The notes below the pieces were generated by a model. That model made no database searches. It was given only the letters and a program-made list of their open reading frames with translations, and had not been told where the DNA came from. From Simkaniaceae bacterium (GTDB lineage: Bacteria; Chlamydiota; Chlamydiia; Chlamydiales; Simkaniaceae), in the NCBI GenBank assembly GCA_018399075.1, contig CP073763.1:992001-1056000 (forward strand): DNA of 64,000 nucleotides, in the 5' to 3' direction. Each line of letters begins with the position of its first letter. Position 1 is the first letter of the stretch. The position numbers were made by a program, and so were the translations under genes. Positions 16,870 through 24,744 of the stretch are shown piece after piece.

Positions 16870-17871
16870 CTAGTGAGTGAGTTGCATTGAGGGAAGAGAC
16901 TGGTAAGCCCAGAGGATAAGCTCTTCCGTTGTTTTCCAATCTAGGCATGGATCGGTAATGGAGAGAGCATTACCTCCTTGCAGATGACTTTCGAGCATCA
17001 TCCCCATAATTAGGTTATTTCCCTCTTGGATTTGTTCTAAGACATCGCAAAAGGCAAGCTGTTGTTTTTTTGGGTCTTTTTGAGAATTTCCATGAGCACA
17101 ATCAATGAGGAGACGTGAGCTTAGGCCATAGAGGCGCTGCTTTTGGATCGCTTCATGGATTGAAAGATGATCGTAGTTAGAAGATGTTTGAGACCCTCGC
17201 AGAACAACATGTGTATAGGGATTCCCTGAAGTTTTCATTGAAGAGATTCGTCCTTCGCCATCGATTCCAATTGATGCCTGAGGATGTCGTGCTGCTAGAG
17301 CGCCGCAGATGGCGTTATCAATAGTACCATCGGTCTCATTTTTAAAACCGATGGGCATAGGTAGGTGGGAAGCCATTTGTCTATGAATTTGTGAAGGGGA
17401 GGTGCGAGCTCCTACAATTCCCCATGAGATAAGGTCTTGGGTGTAGGCTGGAAGAACGGGATCGAGAAATTCAGTGGCAATAGGAACTCCCATCTTTACA
17501 AGCTTTAAGAGGAGCTCCCGAGAACTGTAGAGTCCCTTTTCAATTTCATAGCTTCCGTCAAGAAGGGGATCATAGAGAAATCCTTTCCACCCAAACTGGG
17601 TGCGAGGCTTTTCCAAAAAGACTCGCATGATAATAAAAATTCGCTCATCGACTTTTTCAGATAGTTCTTTTAAGAAAGTGGCATATTCAAGGGCAATTTC
17701 GGGGTCATGAATCGAGCAGGGCCCTGCAAAGATCACAATCCGGTCATCTTCTCCACGCATAATATGTTCGCTCGTTAAACGGGAAAGGGAGACTGTTTTT
17801 CTTTCTTCTTTTGAAAGGGAGAATTTGTTGATGAGCACATCAGGGGTTGGTAGGGGGGTTAGAAAGCTCAT
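16870..17871 (-). CDS. aroG: 3-deoxy-7-phosphoheptulonate synthase (DAHP synthase, AroFGH type)
   Basis: 333 residues, slightly shorter than enterobacterial AroF/G/H (about 350). It joins phosphoenolpyruvate and erythrose-4-phosphate as the first shikimate-pathway step. Motifs: VIFAGPCSIHDP near 48, RVFLEKPRTQFGWKG near 85, VGARTSPSQIHR near 155, DCAHGNSQKD near 260. The pathway supplies chorismate for both aromatic amino acids and the menaquinone operon at 50.8-59 kb. It is head-to-head with the binding-protein gene at 17909. Confidence 0.94.
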   Translation of the reverse strand: MSFLTPLPTPDVLINKFSLSKEERKTVSLSRLTSEHIMRGEDDRIVIFAGPCSIHDPEIALEYATFLKELSEKVDERIFIIMRVFLEKPRTQFGWKGFLYDPLLDGSYEIEKGLYSSRELLLKLVKMGVPIATEFLDPVLPAYTQDLISWGIVGARTSPSQIHRQMASHLPMPIGFKNETDGTIDNAICGALAARHPQASIGIDGEGRISSMKTSGNPYTHVVLRGSQTSSNYDHLSIHEAIQKQRLYGLSSRLLIDCAHGNSQKDPKKQQLAFCDVLEQIQEGNNLIMGMMLESHLQGGNALSITDPCLDWKTTEELILWAYQSLPSMQLTH

Positions 17872-17908
17872 ATAAATGTCCTATTCATAAAAGTTTGAGC
17901 TTAGCATA

Positions 17909-18856
17909 ATGCTTTTTATTATGACTACTATTGCACGCCGTTTATGGCTTCTTTTTTTTGGGCTTATTTTTGTCTTTTCCTTAGCGATAAGTTCTTTTTT
18001 GACTCATAGTCACTCCTCCCATTCTATTACAGTTGGAGCAAAGAATTGCACTGAAGGACAGATCCTTTCTGAAATCATAACTCAATTGATTGAGAGCAAC
18101 ATAGAAGTCAGTGTAAAAAGAAACTTCTCACTGGATGGAACATTCATTACTTTTAATGCCCTTAAGTCAAAAGATATTGATTTATATGTCGAATATACGG
18201 GGTCAGCTTACACAGGGATTCTAAAAAAGAATGCAGTGGGAAAAAAGAGAGAAGAGGTTCTTGATGAGCTTAGAGAGATCTTTTTGAAAGACTATAACAT
18301 TGTTTGGTTGGAACCTCTTGGTTTTCAAAATACCTATGCCCTGATGGTGAGCGGATCAATTTCTGAAAAATATGGGATTAAAACGCTTTCTGACTTAAAA
18401 GAGGTCATTCAAAAGAATGGAGAGATTCGGATAGGATTTGACCCGGAGTTTTATGGGAGAAAAGAGGCCAAAATACTAGAAAAAAATTATGGAATTCCTC
18501 TTGAGGGGCTCAAGCTTATGGACCATACTCTTCTATATATGACCCTTTATAGGAAGGGAATTGAAGTCATTAATGGGTATTCAACAGATGGATTAGCATC
18601 AGGACTTATTATTCTTGAAGATGATCAAAACCTTTTCCCTTCCTACGATGCGATCCCAGTTGTACACGCAGAAACGTTAAAGAACTTCCCAAAACTTGAA
18701 GGGGTTTTAATGAAACTCGGAGGATGTTTCTCTGTAGAGGAAGTCCAGAAGATGAATTATGCAGTGGAAAAGAAAGGGGAAAGCATCTATGATGTAGCTC
18801 ATACATTTTTGAAACGACACCATTTAATTAATGAATTCAGTAGCACAGATCATTGA
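17909..18856 (+). CDS. OpuAC/ProX-type osmoprotectant substrate-binding protein, orphan
   Basis: 315 residues (ATG at 17909; an ATG at 17921 is equally possible because neither has a clear ribosome binding site). A signal anchor (about 12-30) precedes a type II periplasmic binding fold with VGAKNCTEGQILSEI and IDLYVEYTGSAYTGIL, the hallmarks of glycine betaine/choline-binding proteins. No ABC permease or ATPase gene is nearby; instead its end overlaps a sodium:amino acid symporter gene by 26 bases. How it delivers substrate is therefore unclear. Divergent from the DAHP synthase gene. Confidence 0.82.
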   Translation: MLFIMTTIARRLWLLFFGLIFVFSLAISSFLTHSHSSHSITVGAKNCTEGQILSEIITQLIESNIEVSVKRNFSLDGTFITFNALKSKDIDLYVEYTGSAYTGILKKNAVGKKREEVLDELREIFLKDYNIVWLEPLGFQNTYALMVSGSISEKYGIKTLSDLKEVIQKNGEIRIGFDPEFYGRKEAKILEKNYGIPLEGLKLMDHTLLYMTLYRKGIEVINGYSTDGLASGLIILEDDQNLFPSYDAIPVVHAETLKNFPKLEGVLMKLGGCFSVEEVQKMNYAVEKKGESIYDVAHTFLKRHHLINEFSSTDH

Positions 18857-20252
18857 TACACTCAATGATATTATCTGGGGCCTGCCCCTACTAATTTTAC
18901 TTGTTTTAGTTGGCTTATATCTTACGGTTCGGACGAAAGGTCTTCAATTTCAATATTTGATTTATGCCCATAAGCTAGCGTTTAGTCGTTACGATGACGA
19001 GGCCCAAGGGGATATCAGTCATTTTCAAGCGCTCATGACAGCTTTAGCTGCAACGATTGGGATTGGAAGTATTACAGGAGTAGCGACAGCCATTGCTCTT
19101 GGTGGGATGGGAGCTCTAGTCTGGATGTGGGGAGCTGCTCTTTTTGGGATGGCAACGAAATATGGGGAAGCAATCTTAGCGATTAAATATCGGGTAACTG
19201 ATGAAAGTGGCGAGATGTGCGGGGGTCCTATGTATTATATTGAAAAGGGACTCCGTTGGAAATGGCTTGCCGTCATTTTTGCTATTCTGGGAGCAATAAC
19301 GGCTTTAGGAACAGGAAATATGGTTCAAGCGAACTCTGTTTCACTTGCACTTTCAAGTTTCTTTAATGTCGACCCTGTTTGGTCGGGGATTGCTCTAATG
19401 ATTGTTGTTGGAGTCGCGCTCATTGGAGGGATTAAAAGTATTGGTAAGGTCGCAGGGATTTTAGTTCCTGCTATGGCAGTCTTTTACATTGTTGGAGGAC
19501 TTGTCATTATTGCTCTTAGGATTGAAGCTGTTCCTGCTGCCTTTGGAGTGATTTTTCGCTCAGCCTTTAGTGGTCAGGCAGCTGTTGGGGGGTTTGCCGG
19601 AGCGACAGTGATGATGGCGATTCAATTAGGAATATCTAGAGGTGTATTCTCAAGTGAGGCAGGTCTGGGTAGTTCACCTATTGCTGCTGCAGCGGCTAAA
19701 ACCGACACACCGGGTCGTCAAGCCCTTATCTCGATGTGTAGTGTATTTATTACGACAGGGATCGTTTGTACCATTACAGGGCTTGTTATTGCTGTATCAG
19801 GGGTCTTAGGTGAAGTAGGGCCTGATGGAAAGATGCTCGATGGTTCGGCGATGGCTCTTAAAGCCTTTGATAATATCATCCCTTATGGGGGATTTGTTGT
19901 AGCGATTGCACTGATCCCTTTTGCCTATTCAACGATTTTAGGGTGGGCCTATTATGGAGAAAAGTGCGTAGAATATCTTTTTGGATACCGAGCGACAAAG
20001 GGATATCGTGTCATTTATACTTTACTGGTTTTCCCTGGTGCCGTACTAGGTCTCAAAGTGGTTTGGGGTTTTGCAAATATGATGAATGGTTTGATGGCTT
20101 TTCCCAATCTTATTGCTCTTTTTGCCCTTGGGGGAGTTATCTCAAAAGAAACTCACTTTTTTAGACATCTTTTAAAGAAAGAAAAGTTGGAGAAAAAACG
20201 TGCCCGTTCTAGAAACAAAAAGAATGAAGCTCCGCCCACTCGTAAGCAGTGA
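18831..20252 (+). CDS. Alanine/glycine:cation symporter (AGCS family)
   Basis: 473 residues, about eleven membrane helices. Family features include GDISHFQALMTALAATIGIG, EMCGGPMYYIE and SSEAGLGSSPIAAAAAK. It imports small neutral amino acids with sodium (or proton) into the cytosol. Its start lies within the last 26 bases of the binding-protein gene, so translation is probably coupled. The C-terminus is a Lys/Arg-rich tail encoded in the region shared with the next gene. Confidence 0.93.
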   Translation: MNSVAQIIDTLNDIIWGLPLLILLVLVGLYLTVRTKGLQFQYLIYAHKLAFSRYDDEAQGDISHFQALMTALAATIGIGSITGVATAIALGGMGALVWMWGAALFGMATKYGEAILAIKYRVTDESGEMCGGPMYYIEKGLRWKWLAVIFAILGAITALGTGNMVQANSVSLALSSFFNVDPVWSGIALMIVVGVALIGGIKSIGKVAGILVPAMAVFYIVGGLVIIALRIEAVPAAFGVIFRSAFSGQAAVGGFAGATVMMAIQLGISRGVFSSEAGLGSSPIAAAAAKTDTPGRQALISMCSVFITTGIVCTITGLVIAVSGVLGEVGPDGKMLDGSAMALKAFDNIIPYGGFVVAIALIPFAYSTILGWAYYGEKCVEYLFGYRATKGYRVIYTLLVFPGAVLGLKVVWGFANMMNGLMAFPNLIALFALGGVISKETHFFRHLLKKEKLEKKRARSRNKKNEAPPTRKQ

Positions 20253-20718
20253 CGAAGACAATCTTCTAAAAATTTTTTCTGATCCGATTGCTATGGAGTT
20301 TTATCTTGGAACAAAAGATAGAGCAGAGGCAAAAGAGTGGATTGAAAAATCTCAAAAAAATTACAAAGAACACCAGATCGGTTTTTTAGCTTGCGAGCTT
20401 AAAGAAACTGGAGAGTTTGTAGGGATTTGTGGTTTGCTTGTCCAATCGCCTGTCAATGGACGGGACGAAATTGAAGTGGGTTATCTTTTCGTTAGAGACT
20501 ACTGGGGTCAGGGTTTAGCAACAGAGGCAGCTCGTGGTTGTATGGACTATGGTTTTAAGGTGAAGGGGTACCACAGGATTATCTCTCTCATCGATCCCAA
20601 TAATAGCCGTTCGATCCAGGTTGCTGTGAGAAATGGATTAAAAAAAGAGGGAGAGACTCTTTATAAAGGAAAAACAGCTGCTGTTTATGTTTTAGATAGT
20701 ATCGTCAACTTTCCCTAG
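20200..20718 (+). CDS. GNAT-family N-acetyltransferase (RimJ/RimL-like)
   Basis: 172 residues from a GTG start at 20200, supported by a GGAG site seven bases upstream inside the symporter gene; the overlap is 53 bases. It begins ETKRMKLRPL as in RimJ/L-type acetyltransferases, with the acetyl-CoA loop at RDYWGQGLATEA (about residue 107) and the SIQVAVRNGLKKEG motif near 148. Likely N-terminal protein or small-molecule acetylation; substrate unknown. Confidence 0.87.
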   Translation: MPVLETKRMKLRPLVSSDEDNLLKIFSDPIAMEFYLGTKDRAEAKEWIEKSQKNYKEHQIGFLACELKETGEFVGICGLLVQSPVNGRDEIEVGYLFVRDYWGQGLATEAARGCMDYGFKVKGYHRIISLIDPNNSRSIQVAVRNGLKKEGETLYKGKTAAVYVLDSIVNFP

Positions 20719-20756
20719 AATAAGCTAAGGTAATAGTGGGCATTTGATGACTCTAA

Positions 20757-23501
20757 CTAGAGCTCTGAAAGTTTTTTCTCATTTTCAGCAAGCGTGGCTT
20801 TAGTTTTTTCTACAAGCTCTTTTGGCGCCCTTTCAACAAAGTTAGGATTGCTTAGCTGATTTTTAAGAGAAGCGATTTGTTTCTCGAGTTTTTCCCTTTC
20901 TTTTACGAGGCGTTCTCGTTCTCTTTCTTGAAATTCCTCTGGGAGGGGAATGATAATCTTAAGGTCTTTCACCAATGCTGATGAAGTGAATCCTGAAGAG
21001 GTCTCTTTGGGGTTAAAGATAAGCTCTTTAATTCGGACAAGTGAAGAGATAATTCCTTGATGTTTTTCGATAATAGCTGTTTTGCCTTCGATAATGACAT
21101 CGGTTGCTGCCGATGGGGGCAGTTGCATTTCAGCGCGGATATTTCGGATGGCATAAACGACTTCATTGACAAAAGCAAAAATTTCTTCAACCTCTTCAGA
21201 AATATCCTCTTTTTGGATCACTTGAGGGTAGGGAGCAACTGTACAAGCAGGTGAAATAAGTGCTTGGATTGCTTCATGAGTATATGAATCAGGGTTTGAC
21301 TCTTTTAGCCCAGGAAACTTTTCCTTTAGAAGGTGAAAGATTTCCTCTGTAATAAAAGGAGCAATGGGGTGCATTAGGCGAATCGCAGCAAGAAGGACTA
21401 TGGTAAGGACCTTTTGCTTATTCTTGATATCGCCACCTTTACCAAAGAGAGTAGGTTTTGCCATTTCGACATAGTAAGCGCAAAACTCATCCCAGAAGAA
21501 GGTATAACTCCTCATTGCAGCGCGGTCGAAGTGATATCCTTTTAAGTGCTTTCCCATCTCATCAATCGTTCGATTCAAAATCGAAAGGATCCACCGATCA
21601 TCAAGACCTAATTCTCCTAGCCCTTCCATGAGCTCTTCAGTAGAAATATTAAGATTCATCAGGACAAAGCGGGATCCATTCCAGACTTTATTGGTAAAAT
21701 TCTTAAACTCTTCAAAACGGCGCCTGTCGAGGTCAATCTGAGGGCTATGTGTCGCACTTGCTGAAAGGGCCATTCGCATGGCATCGGCACCGTAGGTATT
21801 GATAATTTCAATAGGGTCAATGACGTTCCCTTTTGATTTCGACATTTTTTCCCATTTTGAGTGGATATCTTTTCCCTCTTCTTCATGGGAGACGTAGGTT
21901 ATTCCTCCCTCCTTGTTCTCTCTCCAGAAGGACTTCCCAAAAATGAGTCCTTGCAAAGATGTTTCAGGAAAGGGGGCTTCTCCAGTGACATATTCACCCA
22001 TCATAATCATGCGGGCGACCCAGAAAAAGAGAATATCATGGCCCGTGACAAGGACAGAATTAGGATAAAACTTTTTTAGTTCGTTTGTTTTATGAGGCCA
22101 CCCCAGTGAACTAAAAGGCCAAAGCGATGAGGAGAACCACGTATCTAAAACATCAGGATCTTGGGTCCAGCCTTTCGGTTTTTTCTCCACTTCAGGAGGC
22201 TTTCCTTCACCCTCATAGCAGATCACTTTTCCCGATTCATGATACCAAATTGGAATGCGGTGTCCCCACCAAAGTTGCCGCGAAATACACCAATCGCGAA
22301 GGTTTTCAATCCAATGAAAATAAGTGTTTTCCCAGTTTTTAGGAATAATCTTTACTTTACTTTTCTTAACCGCATCGATCAGCTTCTTTTTAAAGGGTTC
22401 CATTCGGATGAACCACTGCTTTGAAAGATAGGGTTCAATGATTGCTTTTGAGCGGTAAGAAACTCCCACACGGTGGGTGTAAGGCTGAATTTTATCTAGA
22501 TGGCCAAGCTCTTCCATTCGCTTTACAATGCGAAGGCGGGCCTCTTCCATTGTTAGCCCTTCATACTCTAAGCCATTTTCGTTAAGGGTTCCATTGGAAT
22601 TTAAAATATTGATTAAAGGAAGGTCATGACGTTTGCCAAGCTCCCAGTCATTTGGGTCGTGGGCGGGAGTGATTTTAACCACACCCGTTCCAAATTTAGG
22701 ATCGACATAGGTATCAGCGACAATGGGGAGCTTTCGATTAACGATCGGCAGAATGACATTTTTTCCAATAAGGCCTTTATAACGGGGGTCTTTTGGAGAG
22801 ACAGCAATAGCAACATCACCTAACATTGTTTCAGGTCTTGTTGTGGCAATTGTCAAATGCCCTTCACCCTCTTCAAGGGGATAGCGGAAATGCCAGAGTT
22901 TTGTTTCCCTTTCTTCATACTCAACCTCATCATCAGCAAGTGCCGTTTCGGTTACAGGATCCCAATTTACTAGGTAATCACCTCGGTAAATCAGTTCCTC
23001 GTTAAACATTTTTTTAAAGAGGGTGCGTACAGCTAAGTTGGCATCTTCATCCATTGTGAAACGTTTACGCATCCAGTCGCACGAACACCCTACTTTCTTC
23101 AGCTGGTCTATGATTCGCCCTTCAGACTTCTCCTTCCATTTCCACACATACCCAAGGAATTCTTCGCGACCATAGTCGGCACGTCGTTTTCCATGCTTAG
23201 CAATGAGATCTTTTTCAACAACGGTTTGAGTCGATATGCCCGCATGATCGAGTCCTGGGAGCCAAAGTGCTTCATATCCATTCATCCGTTTCCAACGGAT
23301 TAAGACATCTTGCAAGGTGCTCACAAGAGCATGCCCCATATGCAAGACACCTGTCACATTTGGTGGTGGCATCACAATGCAGTAGGGAGGGCGGTCGGAT
23401 AGGGGATCAGCATGGAATAGCCCCTTCCTTTCCCAGAAGTCATACCACTTCTGTTCGACTAGGTCGGGGTTATAGGCTTTAGGTAGTTCGTTTTCTTCCA
23501 T
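20757..23501 (-). CDS. valS: Valyl-tRNA synthetase
   Basis: 914 residues. HIGH-type motif PNVTGVLHMGHA (about residue 50), KMSKSKGNVIDP (about 553), an editing domain between them, an anticodon domain with WNGSRFVLMNL, and a C-terminal coiled-coil arm (about 850-914). Charges tRNA-Val. In Chlamydia valS is recalled as adjacent to pknD and upstream of the V-ATPase genes (CT302, CT301); here a desaturase sits between valS and pknD. Probably the last gene of a pknD-desaturase-valS transcript. Confidence 0.97.
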   Translation of the reverse strand: MEENELPKAYNPDLVEQKWYDFWERKGLFHADPLSDRPPYCIVMPPPNVTGVLHMGHALVSTLQDVLIRWKRMNGYEALWLPGLDHAGISTQTVVEKDLIAKHGKRRADYGREEFLGYVWKWKEKSEGRIIDQLKKVGCSCDWMRKRFTMDEDANLAVRTLFKKMFNEELIYRGDYLVNWDPVTETALADDEVEYEERETKLWHFRYPLEEGEGHLTIATTRPETMLGDVAIAVSPKDPRYKGLIGKNVILPIVNRKLPIVADTYVDPKFGTGVVKITPAHDPNDWELGKRHDLPLINILNSNGTLNENGLEYEGLTMEEARLRIVKRMEELGHLDKIQPYTHRVGVSYRSKAIIEPYLSKQWFIRMEPFKKKLIDAVKKSKVKIIPKNWENTYFHWIENLRDWCISRQLWWGHRIPIWYHESGKVICYEGEGKPPEVEKKPKGWTQDPDVLDTWFSSSLWPFSSLGWPHKTNELKKFYPNSVLVTGHDILFFWVARMIMMGEYVTGEAPFPETSLQGLIFGKSFWRENKEGGITYVSHEEEGKDIHSKWEKMSKSKGNVIDPIEIINTYGADAMRMALSASATHSPQIDLDRRRFEEFKNFTNKVWNGSRFVLMNLNISTEELMEGLGELGLDDRWILSILNRTIDEMGKHLKGYHFDRAAMRSYTFFWDEFCAYYVEMAKPTLFGKGGDIKNKQKVLTIVLLAAIRLMHPIAPFITEEIFHLLKEKFPGLKESNPDSYTHEAIQALISPACTVAPYPQVIQKEDISEEVEEIFAFVNEVVYAIRNIRAEMQLPPSAATDVIIEGKTAIIEKHQGIISSLVRIKELIFNPKETSSGFTSSALVKDLKIIIPLPEEFQERERERLVKEREKLEKQIASLKNQLSNPNFVERAPKELVEKTKATLAENEKKLSEL

Positions 23502-23569
23502 AAGAGGAGTAGTTTAATGGAACTTCTTTGAAAAATCCACTCATTTTTAATGACTAATTAATCAATCAC

Positions 23570-24694
23570 TTAGGCTGGTTTGTGATGAATCACAGTCTTG
23601 TAAAGCTTCTTCCAGGTTTCCCACTCAGGTTGTAGACTTTTCTCTAAGTCTTTTAGCTTGGTTTTTAGGGACTTGAGTTGCTCTTTACCTGTAGCGCTTT
23701 TTTTAGAAGTATTGTACTCGGCAGCCAGAGCTTTCATCTCGGAAAGCTTGGTAAGAAGGTCTTCAGTCAGGCTATCCACCTTTTCCTCTAGAGCCTTTTT
23801 GTTGTCGGACCAAAAGGTTTTGAGCTTATCAGAAAGTTCCTCTTTTGATTCGAGGACCATGCGCTCTTTAATTCTATAGGTATTGATTCGTCTGAGTCCA
23901 TTCGCAAGATGCAATTTACTAAGAGTCCAGATGACCCATTTAGATGGATCAAAATGGTACCATTTGATCCCGTTACGGTAATCATTAGCAAAGGTATGGT
24001 GATAATTGTGGTAACCTTCACCAAAAGTGAGAAGGCAGAGTATGTAGCTATCAACAGCGGAATGTTCTTGGCTAAAAGGTTGAGCTCCCCAAGTGTGAGC
24101 AAGAGAGTTAATGAACCAGGTAAAATGATGGAGGAAAAAGAGGCGAATTCCCCAGGTAACGACAAGGGCTCCAAGGTAGTCATTGAAGACGTAGCCCATA
24201 GATAGTGTCATTAGGACATTGGTTATCACCATAAGAAGGCCATAGTACTTATGTTGGAACATGACGAGTTTATTTCGATAGAGGTCAGCAACAACTTTCT
24301 TGTCAATTGGCTCAGTTTTACGGAAAAGCCATAACATATGAGCGTGCATGAACCCTTTCTTGATTGAGTAAGGGTCGCGGTCGGTATCGACGAAAGCATG
24401 ATGTCTTCTATGGTCGCAAGACCACTTTAAGGCACTACCTTGAGTTGCCATAGTGGCAAAGAAGAGAATGACAGCTTCGACATACTTATTTGTCTTAAAA
24501 GTTGAGTGTGAATAGAGACGATGATAACCAACGGTGACAGCGAGGCCAGTAACATAAAGAATAATGGCAGCAGCGCCAAAAAGCCACCCTCTAGGAGAGT
24601 TATGGATAAAGTAAAAGGGGAGCCCAATAAGAAGGGCTAGGTGATAGCCAATAATATATATTGAGACAGTCCATTCTATTTTATTTTTTTCCAA
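23570..24694 (-). CDS. Membrane fatty acid (acyl-CoA delta-9 type) desaturase with coiled-coil tail
   Basis: 374 residues. The three histidine boxes are HRLYSH (58-63), HRRHH (95-99) and HNYHH (229-233), placed among four membrane helices as in stearoyl-CoA desaturases; they bind the di-iron centre. The last 100 residues form a charged coiled coil that is not part of the usual bacterial enzyme core. The start is TTG (24692-24694) with AAGGG upstream. It needs oxygen and an electron donor, neither encoded here. The gene lies between pknD and valS, which I recall as adjacent in Chlamydia, suggesting insertion or loss. It may adjust membrane fluidity using own or host acyl chains. Confidence 0.9.
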   Translation of the reverse strand: MEKNKIEWTVSIYIIGYHLALLIGLPFYFIHNSPRGWLFGAAAIILYVTGLAVTVGYHRLYSHSTFKTNKYVEAVILFFATMATQGSALKWSCDHRRHHAFVDTDRDPYSIKKGFMHAHMLWLFRKTEPIDKKVVADLYRNKLVMFQHKYYGLLMVITNVLMTLSMGYVFNDYLGALVVTWGIRLFFLHHFTWFINSLAHTWGAQPFSQEHSAVDSYILCLLTFGEGYHNYHHTFANDYRNGIKWYHFDPSKWVIWTLSKLHLANGLRRINTYRIKERMVLESKEELSDKLKTFWSDNKKALEEKVDSLTEDLLTKLSEMKALAAEYNTSKKSATGKEQLKSLKTKLKDLEKSLQPEWETWKKLYKTVIHHKPA

Positions 24695-24744
24695 AATAAT
24701 CCCTTGGTTTGATTATACCGTAAGTTCACAGAGTGCACTATTTC

